Shown here piece by piece: positions 25,355 to 34,211 of a stretch of DNA of 39,773 nt. Both the position numbers and the translations under genes were made by a program. Numbering within the stretch: the stretch's first letter is position 1; every line of letters starts with the position of its first letter. Source of the DNA: Deltaproteobacteria bacterium (GTDB taxonomy: Bacteria > Myxococcota_A > Polyangia > Fen-1088); assembly GCA_016935975.1 (NCBI GenBank), contig JAFGPX010000048.1, positions 1-39,773 on the forward strand, given 5' to 3'. The notes beneath the pieces were generated by a model. That model ran no database searches and was not told the DNA's origin. It saw nothing but the letters and a program-made list of their open reading frames with translations.

Positions 25355-27238
25355 ATGTCCAACACTTTGCTGCTCATCAACGCGGATGGTCCCGAAACCC
25401 GCGTCGCTCTCGTTGAAGACGGCTTGCTTGGCGAGCTTTACATCGAGCGCAAACAGGAACGGGGAATTGCCGGCAACATCTACAAGGGGCGCGTCGAACG
25501 CGTGCTTCCGGGGATGCAGGCGGCGTTTGTGAACATCGGACTCGAAAAGTCGGCGTACCTCCATGTCTCGGACGTGCGGGGCGCGCCGGACGATCTCAAG
25601 CGTCTGGTGGCCGTGGGCGAAAGCTCTGGGCACGACTCCGCCGAAGACGAGGAGCCGGAAGCGCCCTCGGGCTCCGCGCGTATCGAGGATCTGCTCAAGG
25701 AGGGCCAGGAGATCGCGGTGCAGGTGACGAAGGAGCCCATCAGTACCAAGGGCGCGCGGGTCACCCGCTACATCTCGCTGCCCGGCCGCCATCTGGTCTT
25801 CATGCCCACCGTGGAGCACGTCGGCATCTCGCGCCGGATCTCGTCGGACAAGGAGCGCAAGCGCCTGCGCGAGATCATCGACCAGATGCGGCCGGCGGGA
25901 ACCGGCTTCATCGTGCGCACCGTCGCCGAGAACGTCCCCGAGAAGGACCTTCGAGCCGACATGGATTTCCTCATCAAGCTGTGGAACAACGTCGTGCAGC
26001 GCACCGAGGCGGCGCGCTGTCCGTCGCTCATCTACAACGATCTGGATCTGCTGCTGCGCACGGTGCGCGACATGTTCACTCCGGACGTGGACAAGCTCAT
26101 CATCGATTCGCGCCCGGACTACGAGCGCATCAAGAAGTTCATTCATGCGTTCATGCCCGACTTCGCCGGGCAAATCGAGCTCTACACCAGCTCCGAGCCC
26201 ATCTTCGACGGCTACGGCATCGAGATCGAGATCGACCGCGCGCTCGAGCGGAAGGTGTGGCTCAAGTCGGGCGGCTACCTCATCGTCGACGAAATGGAGG
26301 CGCTGACCGCCATCGACGTCAACACCGGACGTTTCGTGGGCAAGCGCAACCTCGAGGACACCATCACCCAGACCAACCTCGAAGCCGCGCGCGAGGTCGC
26401 CGAGCAGCTGCGCATCCGTTCCATCGGCGGCATGATCGTCGTCGATTTCATCGACATGGACCGGGCCTCGAACCGGAACAAGGTCACGCGGGCCTTCAAC
26501 GATTTTCTGCGCCGCGATCGCGCCAAGGCCGCGGTCACGCGCATCTCGGAGCTGGGCCTCGTCGAAATGACGCGGAAGCGGACGCGCGAGTCGCTGCTGC
26601 ACCACCTGACCGAGCCTTGCGAGCACTGCGAGGGCAAGGGCTACACCAAATCCCGGCGCACGGTCGCCTACGGACTGCTGCGCGAGCTGCGCCGTCAGGG
26701 CAACCTCGTCGAAGGCGACACGGTCTTGGTCGAGGTCCATCCCGACGTGGCGCAGGTCCTGGCCGGGCCAGACCACGTCTATCTCGAAGAGATGGAAAAG
26801 CGCCTGCAGAAGCGCATCGCGATCAAAGCGCGTGGGTCTTTTGCGCTCGAGGACTTCGAGATTCGTTCCCCCGGCCAGAAGGCCATCGAACGCAGCGATG
26901 CCGGGCGCGACGACGACCGCCCCGAGGCGCGCCGTCATCGCCGGCGCAAGAAGGTCGGACCGCCGGCCGAGGTCCAGGCCATGCTCGATGCGGACGAGCG
27001 CGAGAGCGCGGCAGAGGGCCAAGACGCCGAGGACGCCGAGGCCAGGGCGGCGGTGGCCGATGGTGACGCCGGCGAGGAGTCGATGGCCGGCACGTCCACG
27101 AGATCGAGTGATGGCGCGGCTGCGGAGGCGGCGCCGAGCGAGCCGCCGGAGCTCGAGGCTTCACGTGCCGCTGGGTCCGAGGGGGCGGTACCCGACCCCG
27201 GCCCGAGCGGCGACGAAACGCCCAAGGGCGATTCCTGA
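25355..27238 (+). CDS. rng: Ribonuclease E/G family endoribonuclease
   Basis: A 627-residue enzyme that cuts single-stranded RNA in mRNA decay and rRNA/tRNA maturation. The N-terminal S1 domain (GNIYKGRVERVLPGMQAAFVNIG) spans about 38-135, with an acidic insertion at about 88-107 (HDSAEDEEPEAPSG). The 5' sensor region follows (RRISSDKERKRL, GTGFIVRT). Catalytic Asp321 lies in AIDVNTGRFVGKRN and Asp364 in VVDFIDM. The Zn-link Cys422 and Cys425 are in CEHCEGKGY. This part equals an RNase G plus the small domain. The last about 125 residues are Ala/Glu-rich with one basic patch (ARRHRRRKK near 530), possibly an RNA-binding or scaffold tail, much shorter than that of E. coli RNase E. The ribosome binding site is weak (CAGGG). 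The rne/rng distinction is not decided by sequence. Confidence 0.92.
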   Translation: MSNTLLLINADGPETRVALVEDGLLGELYIERKQERGIAGNIYKGRVERVLPGMQAAFVNIGLEKSAYLHVSDVRGAPDDLKRLVAVGESSGHDSAEDEEPEAPSGSARIEDLLKEGQEIAVQVTKEPISTKGARVTRYISLPGRHLVFMPTVEHVGISRRISSDKERKRLREIIDQMRPAGTGFIVRTVAENVPEKDLRADMDFLIKLWNNVVQRTEAARCPSLIYNDLDLLLRTVRDMFTPDVDKLIIDSRPDYERIKKFIHAFMPDFAGQIELYTSSEPIFDGYGIEIEIDRALERKVWLKSGGYLIVDEMEALTAIDVNTGRFVGKRNLEDTITQTNLEAAREVAEQLRIRSIGGMIVVDFIDMDRASNRNKVTRAFNDFLRRDRAKAAVTRISELGLVEMTRKRTRESLLHHLTEPCEHCEGKGYTKSRRTVAYGLLRELRRQGNLVEGDTVLVEVHPDVAQVLAGPDHVYLEEMEKRLQKRIAIKARGSFALEDFEIRSPGQKAIERSDAGRDDDRPEARRHRRRKKVGPPAEVQAMLDADERESAAEGQDAEDAEARAAVADGDAGEESMAGTSTRSSDGAAAEAAPSEPPELEASRAAGSEGAVPDPGPSGDETPKGDS

Positions 27239-27271
27239 TTGCAGTCGGGGCGAGGCATGATCGCAAGTTCA

Positions 27272-27301
27272 GTGTAGGTCGATGTAACCCGCCACCTACA
27301 C
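27272..27301 (+). terminator. Hairpin after the RNase E/G gene
   Basis: GTGTAGGT (27272-27279) and ACCTACAC (27294-27301) form a perfect eight-pair stem with a 14-base loop, 33 bases past the stop. No T-run follows directly. Confidence 0.45.
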
Positions 27302-27433
27302 CGCCCGCGCCAATAGTCAACAATTATCAACAGGAAAACCTCAGTAACTACGAACTGATAGAATTTTGATCCACAGTCTTGCGGCTGTTACCATTCTTCG
27401 GAAAGGAGCGCCGGTTCGAGCGACTTCTCCAGG

Positions 27434-28324
27434 ATGGCCGACAACGAATCCAGACTACCGCCGGGCTGTGTCGACGAGGCGCAGCTCGCCCGGACGCAAG
27501 AGGAGACGCAACTCGAATTCGCCTTTTTGGCGGCCTATCCCCGGTTGTCGGGTTGCGGGCCGATTCCCGGTTTCTCGCAGCAGGCTCTACGCCCGTGGAC
27601 CTCTGGGCGCTGCCTGTTGTCCAGCCAGCCGCACCGGTCGCCGGAGGAGCTGGCACTCGAACGGGAAGTCTCGTGCCACCTGCCACCGGGCAAGGTGCTC
27701 CATCTCCAGTTGACCGAGAATCGCTACACCATCATTTCCGTGCGGCGCGGCCGGGAGTGCTATCGCGTGCGCGTCCATCGCATGTTTGCGGGCGCCGAGG
27801 CTCGGCTGGTGCGCGCCCTGGCTCGCTACGTGGTTCACAACGACCAGCGCTCTTCGACACTGCTGAGCGAGTTCATCGAGAAGCATCAGGACCAGATTCG
27901 GCGCAAACCCTCCGCCGCGCGGCGTCCGGTACTGCGGACGCGGGGACGTGTCTATGATCTGCGCGCGGTGCTCGATCGACTGAACGCCCGCTACTTCGAT
28001 GGCAAGCTCGACCTGCGTATCACGTGGGGGACGGCTCGCAGACGGCAACCGCAACGGTCCATCAAGGTTGGCACCTACCTGGTGGAAGATCGCCTGATTC
28101 GCGTGCATCCCGTGCTCGATCAGGCGCATGTGCCGCGCTATTTCCTGGACTGGATCGTTTTCCACGAAATGCTGCACGGCAAGCACGCGATTCGCCGAGT
28201 GGGGGGCCGTCGCTGTTTCCACCCCCCGGCGTTTGCCCGCGAGGAGAAGCAGTTTCCCGACTATGGGCGAGCCAGGCTGTGGGAGAAGGCGAATCTCGAT
28301 AGGCTGCTGTCCTGGGAACCCTGA
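27434..28324 (+). CDS. SprT-like metalloprotease domain protein
   Basis: A 296-residue protein without export signal. The C-terminal third is a SprT-like zinc protease. It has YDLRAVLDRLNARYFDGKLD, then the active site HEMLH at residues 244-248 (His244, Glu245, His248), and a third ligand His263 in RCFHPPAF. It ends EEKQFPDYGRARLWEKAN. The middle part (about 85-160, LHLQLTENRYTIISVRRGRE, RMFAGAEARLVRALARYVVH) is conserved in myxobacterial homologs as I remember them. The N-terminal 70 residues are poorly structured. Eukaryotic SPRTN degrades DNA-protein crosslinks, while the substrate of bacterial members is unknown. The zinc site is complete. Upstream is an AT-rich 130-base region. Confidence 0.85.
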   Translation: MADNESRLPPGCVDEAQLARTQEETQLEFAFLAAYPRLSGCGPIPGFSQQALRPWTSGRCLLSSQPHRSPEELALEREVSCHLPPGKVLHLQLTENRYTIISVRRGRECYRVRVHRMFAGAEARLVRALARYVVHNDQRSSTLLSEFIEKHQDQIRRKPSAARRPVLRTRGRVYDLRAVLDRLNARYFDGKLDLRITWGTARRRQPQRSIKVGTYLVEDRLIRVHPVLDQAHVPRYFLDWIVFHEMLHGKHAIRRVGGRRCFHPPAFAREEKQFPDYGRARLWEKANLDRLLSWEP

Positions 28325-28842
28325 GCTGCTGCTCCCGAGGATCTTGGCATCGCGCGACAACTACCCATGCGCTCGCGTCATGGGGCTCTAGGCTTGAGGC
28401 TCCAGGCTTCGGGCCCAAGTGCGGGGTCACGCAGAGGCGGAGAGGTCGATCGTTGCTTCGTCATCGAGAGACTGAAGCCCGCAGCCTGAAGCCTGTTGCC
28501 CTCTCGGGTTGCGGGCGAAGCTCGCGCTGCGAAGGTTCATCGTGGATTTCGCGTCTCCCGGGGATCTCGATTCACCGGCAGGGTGCGTGGCGAAATCCAC
28601 GGCGACCGCGCAGCGGGCGCGAGGGGTGGGGGCCCGACGGGCTTCGCCCGGCGGGGGCGGTGAGGCTGGCCTCCCCGCCGTTTCGCGGCACGCGAAAACC
28701 AATTTCATGGGGGCCTGCCAAGTTGGCAATACGAGAGAGGAATTCGCGACAGGAAAGCGCCGTGAGCGCGAGCGGACGGTGGTTTGCCGCGTCGGCAAAG
28801 GGCTTTCCCCCTGGAACGAATGATGCTAGGTCCGCACTAGCG
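28325..28842. other. 518-base intergenic region with inverted repeat
   Basis: No convincing gene. It contains a 12-bp perfect inverted repeat, CGTGGATTTCGC (28541-28552) and GCGAAATCCACG (28590-28601), with a 37-base loop. Further on is a short hairpin CGGGC-ttc-GCCCG near 28640. Open frames here are Arg/Pro-rich and lack ribosome binding sites. It may be relic sequence or a non-autonomous repeat. Confidence 0.45.
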
Positions 28843-29337
28843 ATGAAGACGGCGATTCTCTCTCTGCTCGGCCTCGCGGTGGTGGCCACGGGGCTGGCCT
28901 GTGGCCACGGGGGCTACTTGCCCGGGACGACCATTCCGGCTACCCAGACCAATCGGGAAATCCTCGATACCATCGAGCAGTACCGGGCAAGGTTGATCGA
29001 AAGGAACGTCGAGGGGCTTCTGCTGTTGGCCTCGGACAAGTACTTCGAGGACGGCGGCACGCCGCAGCCAGGCGACGACTATGGCTACTCCGGGCTGGCG
29101 GCGATCCTGGGCAGCCGCCTGCAGCGCGTGCAATCCATTCGCTACGACGTTCAGTACAGAAGCATCAAGATCGGCGGCGACGGCCGCGCCGAGGTCGAAG
29201 CCTTCCTGAACGGCGCCTTCGAGTTGCAGAGCGAAGCTGGGGAGCGCTACCGCCGGGTGAACGATTTCCATCGCTTCGTGCTCGAGCGCTCGACCGGTGG
29301 CGGCTCGGCCAAGTGGAAGTTCCTCTCGGGCATGTGA
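28843..29337 (+). CDS. NTF2-like lipoprotein
   Basis: A 164-residue exported protein. The start at 28843 is chosen for its signal peptide (MKTAILSLLGLAVVATGLAC) with Cys20 as the likely lipid anchor. The frame is open for 130 codons upstream, but that part is Arg/Pro-rich. The mature part has the helix-helix-strand order of an NTF2/SnoaL-like domain: REILDTIEQYRARLIERNVE, LLLLASDKYFEDG, then strands IRYDVQYRSIKI, RAEVEAFLNGAFEL, FHRFVLERS and WKFLSGM. These folds can be enzymes or ligand binders; no catalytic set is evident, so function is open. The ribosome binding site is weak. The next gene is convergent (124-base gap). Confidence 0.75.
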   Translation: MKTAILSLLGLAVVATGLACGHGGYLPGTTIPATQTNREILDTIEQYRARLIERNVEGLLLLASDKYFEDGGTPQPGDDYGYSGLAAILGSRLQRVQSIRYDVQYRSIKIGGDGRAEVEAFLNGAFELQSEAGERYRRVNDFHRFVLERSTGGGSAKWKFLSGM

Positions 29338-29461
29338 AAGCGCAGAGATGGCGGAGGGCGCGGAGGCGGAGGCGGACAGCTAGCCCGCCACCCTTCCCCG
29401 GAGATGAGGCAGTCTGTCGCACGATCCTCGTCGGTGACGCAATCGTGGTGAAGAATGCGGG

Positions 29462-30655
29462 CTAGAGATCGTAGACGAGTAGGCGCGCCTCGATGGGGCC
29501 GTTCCACAGGCGATGGACGACGGCCGGCTTGCGGCCGAGGGCTTGGGCCAGGGCCGGGTTGCCCGCCAGGAACACGGCTCGCCAGCCGCGCATACGGTCG
29601 AGAGTGCGCGCGATGCCGGCGTACAGGCGCCGAACGTCGGTGCCGGCGTCTCCGACCTCGAGGCGTTCGCCGTAGGGAGGGTTGGTGCACAGGGTTCCCG
29701 CCGGCTCTCGCGGCGCTAGCGTGGTGAAGTCCCCGACCTCGAAAGTGATGTCTGCGAGGACGAAGGCGGCCTCGGCGTTTCGGCGCGCGGCAGCGACTGC
29801 CGCCTTGTCCTTGTCGCGGGCGAGGATGGGGCAGGGCGCGTTGGGGCGGATGCCGGCTCTCGCGGCCTTCACGAGCGAGTCCCAGATCCTGCGTTGCTCG
29901 GGCCCGATCCAGCGCTCGAAGCCGAAGCGACGGTGTAGCCCGGGCGCGATACCTCGCGCGGCCATCGCGTGTTCGATGGCCAGCGTGCCTGACCCGGCCA
30001 TGGGGTCGAGGAACGGTTTGTCGATGGCGACCGCGCCGAGGCTGAGCATGGCAGCGGCCAACGACTCCTTGAGCGGGGCTTCCACCATGGCGGCGCGGTA
30101 GCCTCGGCGGTGGAGAGGCTCCCCCGCCAAGTCGACGAAGAGGCGCGCCTGCTGGCCGCGGACGTGGAGCACGATGGAGACGTCCGGGTTGCGAGGGGCG
30201 ACATCGGGGCGCCGTCCGGTGCGCTCGCGGAGCCTGTCCGCTAGGGCGTCCTTCACCTTGAGCGCGGCGAAGCCGGAGTGGCGCAGGTGGGGATTTGCAT
30301 GCGTCGTTGCGCTGACGGCGATGGTCATGCCGTGCCCCACGAAATCGGTCCAGTCGATTTCGCGTGTTTCGGCATAGAGATGGTCCGCGTCTGGGGCCGC
30401 GAAAGCTGCGATCTCCAGCAAGACACGCATCGCGACGCGCGAGTGCAGGCAGACCTTCATGCCGTCCATGAGCGTCCCGGAAAACGAAACGCCACCCGTG
30501 GCGCCGCGCGGGCCGCCGATGCGCAGGGCCGCGAGCTCGCGCCGGAGGGCGCCTTCGGTGCCTTTGGCGCAAGTCACGAAGAAGCTGCAGGCGCTGGTAT
30601 TCAACACGGTGCGGTTGTGGAATGAAGCCGCGCGGGTGTCAACACCCTGGATCAT
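29462..30655 (-). CDS. THUMP-domain rRNA methyltransferase (RlmL/YpsC-like)
   Basis: About 397 residues from the ATG at 30655. A GTG at 30697 and a GTG at 30607 in the same frame are alternatives, and the start is uncertain because none has a good ribosome binding site. The conserved part opens with FFVTCAKGTEGALRRELAAL. A THUMP RNA-binding domain follows (VKDALADRLRERTGRRPDV, DVSIVLHVRGQQARLFVDLA, LHRRGYR). The SAM site is FLDPMAGSGTLAIEHA near residue 200, and the catalytic motif NPPYGERL lies further on. Both are typical of enzymes that methylate N2 of guanine in 23S rRNA (position 2445 in E. coli, RlmL). The fused RlmK half of E. coli is absent, as in most bacteria. It is divergent from the VWA/MopE gene. 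Confidence 0.88.
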   Translation of the reverse strand: MIQGVDTRAASFHNRTVLNTSACSFFVTCAKGTEGALRRELAALRIGGPRGATGGVSFSGTLMDGMKVCLHSRVAMRVLLEIAAFAAPDADHLYAETREIDWTDFVGHGMTIAVSATTHANPHLRHSGFAALKVKDALADRLRERTGRRPDVAPRNPDVSIVLHVRGQQARLFVDLAGEPLHRRGYRAAMVEAPLKESLAAAMLSLGAVAIDKPFLDPMAGSGTLAIEHAMAARGIAPGLHRRFGFERWIGPEQRRIWDSLVKAARAGIRPNAPCPILARDKDKAAVAAARRNAEAAFVLADITFEVGDFTTLAPREPAGTLCTNPPYGERLEVGDAGTDVRRLYAGIARTLDRMRGWRAVFLAGNPALAQALGRKPAVVHRLWNGPIEARLLVYDL

Positions 30656-30732
30656 TCTTTCCGAAGGGGCTGGCTGGCAACCCATGCCCGGGATCACTCG
30701 CGGAGCGGACCCGATGGGGGTAAGATTGCCAG

Positions 30733-33700
30733 ATGGCTGCTTGCCGTCGGGGACATTCCATCGTGGGCACCAAACTCGGGACTAGAGCGGCACTCCTGGC
30801 GCTGGCGGGAGTCCTGGTCGCAGGTCGCGCGCTGGCGCAGACCGACAAACCGCGCTTCATCATCTTGCTCGACAACTCCACCTCGATGACCGAAAACCTG
30901 GCGTCGCCGGCCATGCAGACGCACGGCGACGGCTCCGAGCTGCACCCGGGCTGCGATATCGACGGCAAGGCGACGGCGGGGTGGCCCTACGACGACAGCA
31001 AGTTCTACCTGGCCAAGTCGGCCATCATCGACACCATCTCGGCCTTTGGCGCCGCCGAGTTCGCGCTGGCCACCTACAGCCGGACGTTGCTGGGCCAGCC
31101 GTGCAACGCCGATTCGGAGTGCACCTCGATTCTGTCGAGCGCGTCTTGCGTTGACGTGCCGGGCGATGGCGGCACCCAGAAATACTGCGCTCGTCACGGC
31201 TATGACAGCTACCAGGAGTGCTCCAGCGGCACGAGTTGCATCCGTTGCCAGAATCCTGCCGACAGCAACGACTGGGTATTCGACTGGGGTCCCATCGACT
31301 GCGTCGCCGGCAAGTGCAGCTTCGCCCTGGGCTGTGTCGGCGGTCAGATCGTGGTGGGCTTCCCGGCGGCGGGTACTTCGAATCTCGCCGACATCTACCA
31401 CTGGATCGACGGCAAGGAGGACCCGCCACCGTTTTCCCCGTCGTCGAATCGCGAGTTGCGCGCGGTCAACATGACGCCGATCGGCTCGGCGCTCGACTCC
31501 TTGCGCGCGTGGCTGACCGACGCCAGCGAGACCAGGGTCGGGCCCGGGGCCGGTCTGCTTTCCAGCGATCCCGCGGCCAGGGATCCACGCCTTGCCTGCC
31601 ATCCCTACAGCATCATCCTCATCACCGATGGCGACGACACATGTAGCCCCTCTTCGCAGGATCCCATCGTGGCCGCAGCCGCGGCCTACAGTCAGAGCAT
31701 CAATGTCCACGTCGTCGGCTTCGGCATCGGCTCGGTCGCGGCGCTCAATAGCATTGCCATGGCGGGCTCGGGCAACAAACGGGGAGCCTACTTCGCCTCG
31801 AACCGTTCCGACTTGATGGCCAGTCTTGGGGACATCCTGATGAACGCCATGCTCAAACCCAGGTGCGTGTGCGAAGCCATTTGCTACGACGAGGCGGTGT
31901 ATTTCCCGCTCAAGGGCCAGCCCTGCTCGGTGGGCGTCGGCCGCTGCAAGCGCGAGGGCTTCTACACCTGCAACAGCACGGGAGACGGCGTGATGTGCGC
32001 GGACGCGCCGACCTGCGGCGCGACGCCGCTCGTGCCGGGCACCCCGCAGCCCGAGCAATGCGGGCTCCTGCCGGGCTGCTTGGCCCCCACCGAGGCCGAG
32101 TGTGCCGACGAGAACTGCAACGGTCTCATCGACGAGGGGCTGGTATGCGCCTGCCATGCCACAGCCGAGGTGTGCAACGGCAAGGACGACAACTGCAACG
32201 GCGTCGTGGACGACATCGCCAGCGTCCCCTGCGGCCTCGACCTGGGGGCGTGCAAGCCCGGGGCGACCGTGTGCGTACCCGACGGCGTCGGGGGATATCA
32301 GGTGACCTGCCAGGGAGGCTCCGGGCCGGTGGCCGAGGCCTGCGATGGCATCGACAACGACTGCAACGGGCTCGTCGATGACCTGGCGCAGGCCTGCTAT
32401 CCCGAGGGGATCTCGGGGTGCGCCTACAATACCAACGCCAAGTCTTGGTCTTGCATCGGCGTCTGCCAGGCTGGAACGCAGCCTTGTCTGGCCGGCGCAT
32501 GGCAGGCTTGCGTCGGCGCGGTCACGCCCTCCGGCGAAATCGCCTGCGACGGCCTCGACAACAACTGCGACGGCCAGATCGACGAGAACAACCCGCTGCC
32601 GACCGCCGGTTGCTATCCGGCGGGCGTCGCCGGTTGCGACGTCGGCGGGGCGTCTTGCATCGGCGAGTGTGCCCTGGGGCATTTGGCCTGCGCGGCCAAC
32701 AAGATGGGGCTGTCCTGCGTGGGTGCGCGCGTGCCCGTCGAAGAGCTGTGCAACGCCAAGGATGACGACTGCGACGGCCTGGTCGACGAGGATTTTCCCA
32801 CCCTAGGGCAGCCGTGCAATCAGCTGTCCTGCCAAGGCGCGGGCGTGTTCGTATGCAACAAGGCGGGGACCGACGTGGAGTGCACCGTGACCGCCGCCGG
32901 GCCGACGCCCGAGGTGTGCGACGGCCGCGACAACGACTGCGACGGGGTCGTCGACGAGCCCCCGGACCCCGGCCAGCCCGCCATGCCCGGCGTGGGCGTG
33001 TCCTGCGGGAGCGACGTGGGCGAATGCCAATCCGGCCTCTCGACGTGTGCCGGGGGCAAGATCGTGTGTGTCGCCGTGGGTCCGAGCGCCGAAATCTGCG
33101 ACGGCAAAGACAACGACTGCAACGGCAGCATCGACGACGGAAGCCTCTTGCCGCCGGGCGACGCCTGCAATCCGGAAGGCATGGCGCCGGGCCAGCCCAT
33201 GGCGGGTGAATGCCGGCCGGGCGTTTTCGTGTGCCAGGGTGAGCTAGGGTGGAGGTGCCAGGGAGGGGTGGGGCCGGTGTCCGAGATCTGCGATGGCAAG
33301 GACAACGACTGCGACGGCTTGGTCGACAACAACGCAGTGTGTGCCGTGGGATACATCTGCGTGGGTGGGGAGTGCGTGCAGACCTGCAACGAAAGTGGAG
33401 AATTCTACCACCCGTGTCCCAGCGATCGCTATTGCAGCAACGGAGCCTGCCTCGTCATGGCGTGTGCGCTGCAGCCCTGCGCGCCCGGCTTGATATGCCG
33501 GCCGAGCGACGGGACTTGCGTTGATCCTTGCGCTTTGGTGACGTGTCTGCCCGGCGCAACCTGCGTGCGCGGCACCTGCGTCGATTGTTACACCCAGGGC
33601 TGCCCGGCCGGCCTTCGCTGCATCGAGCGCGAGTGTAGGGTGGACCCCTGCGAAGGCGTGGCCTGCCCGGCGGATCAATTCTGCTACGCCGGCGCCTGTG

Positions 33701-34143
33701 TTCCGAGCTGCGCCGGCGTTTCGTGTGGCGCGGGTCAGACCTGCGCGCAAGGCGCCTGCGTGAAGTCGGCCTGCCCCACCGTTTGCGCCAGTGACTACTA
33801 CTGCGACGCCGCGACCGGGGAGTGCCTTCCCAAGCCATGCGGCAGCATCAACTGTCCGGCCGGCCAGGTGTGCGTGAACGCGACCCGGCTGTGCACCAAC
33901 GATCCTTGCGAACAGGTCCATTGCGGGAAGGATCAGGTCTGCGTGGTCAAAGACGATGGCAGCCCCGACTGCGTGCTCCCGGCTGTCTACGGCGTAACGC
34001 AACAGGTGAACACTGCGGGCAGCGGCTTGTTTGGCTGCTCGTGTACGATGGGTGCGGCGTCGCGCGCGAGCGGCTGGTCGGGCTTGGCCATTGCCATGGG
34101 AACGCTCGTGGCGGCGCGATGTCGCCGCCGCCGCCGTCGTTAG
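30733..34143 (+). CDS. VWA protein with MopE-type repeats and MYXO-CTERM-like tail
   Basis: A 1136-residue surface protein. The signal peptide is cleaved after GRALA (residue 35). The VWA domain spans about 40-375. Its MIDAS DNSTS (Asp47, Ser49, Ser51) is intact, and SIILITDGDDTC and VHVVGFGIGS are further VWA strands. A Cys-rich insertion lies at about 120-200. Residues about 450-870 carry seven clear MopE-type repeats plus one partial one (EVCNGKDDNCNGVVDD, EACDGIDNDCNGLVDD, EVCDGRDNDCDGVVDE, EICDGKDNDCDGLVDN). Their Asp/Asn spacing suggests calcium or copper binding. About 875-1090 is a chain of small Cys-rich EGF-like units (CAPGLICRPSDGTC). The end is MYXO-CTERM-like: a GCSC motif, a hydrophobic helix (WSGLAIAMGTLVAA) and an Arg run (RCRRRRRR). 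It should be sorted to the cell surface. Confidence 0.9.
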   Translation: MAACRRGHSIVGTKLGTRAALLALAGVLVAGRALAQTDKPRFIILLDNSTSMTENLASPAMQTHGDGSELHPGCDIDGKATAGWPYDDSKFYLAKSAIIDTISAFGAAEFALATYSRTLLGQPCNADSECTSILSSASCVDVPGDGGTQKYCARHGYDSYQECSSGTSCIRCQNPADSNDWVFDWGPIDCVAGKCSFALGCVGGQIVVGFPAAGTSNLADIYHWIDGKEDPPPFSPSSNRELRAVNMTPIGSALDSLRAWLTDASETRVGPGAGLLSSDPAARDPRLACHPYSIILITDGDDTCSPSSQDPIVAAAAAYSQSINVHVVGFGIGSVAALNSIAMAGSGNKRGAYFASNRSDLMASLGDILMNAMLKPRCVCEAICYDEAVYFPLKGQPCSVGVGRCKREGFYTCNSTGDGVMCADAPTCGATPLVPGTPQPEQCGLLPGCLAPTEAECADENCNGLIDEGLVCACHATAEVCNGKDDNCNGVVDDIASVPCGLDLGACKPGATVCVPDGVGGYQVTCQGGSGPVAEACDGIDNDCNGLVDDLAQACYPEGISGCAYNTNAKSWSCIGVCQAGTQPCLAGAWQACVGAVTPSGEIACDGLDNNCDGQIDENNPLPTAGCYPAGVAGCDVGGASCIGECALGHLACAANKMGLSCVGARVPVEELCNAKDDDCDGLVDEDFPTLGQPCNQLSCQGAGVFVCNKAGTDVECTVTAAGPTPEVCDGRDNDCDGVVDEPPDPGQPAMPGVGVSCGSDVGECQSGLSTCAGGKIVCVAVGPSAEICDGKDNDCNGSIDDGSLLPPGDACNPEGMAPGQPMAGECRPGVFVCQGELGWRCQGGVGPVSEICDGKDNDCDGLVDNNAVCAVGYICVGGECVQTCNESGEFYHPCPSDRYCSNGACLVMACALQPCAPGLICRPSDGTCVDPCALVTCLPGATCVRGTCVDCYTQGCPAGLRCIERECRVDPCEGVACPADQFCYAGACVPSCAGVSCGAGQTCAQGACVKSACPTVCASDYYCDAATGECLPKPCGSINCPAGQVCVNATRLCTNDPCEQVHCGKDQVCVVKDDGSPDCVLPAVYGVTQQVNTAGSGLFGCSCTMGAASRASGWSGLAIAMGTLVAARCRRRRRR

Positions 34144-34211
34144 CCCGCGCTCGGATGGGGGAGCGCGATCTCTCCGGCATGCTGCACCGAGAGCGCGGAG
34201 CGGATGCGAGC

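Noticed and set aside
27302-27433. Replication origin
   Set aside because: Only two imperfect DnaA-like boxes, no dnaA/dnaN/gidA genes and no box cluster.
28453-28842. 130-codon N-terminal extension of the NTF2-like lipoprotein
   Set aside because: The extension is Arg/Pro-rich and overlaps an inverted repeat. The signal peptide at 28843 marks the true start.
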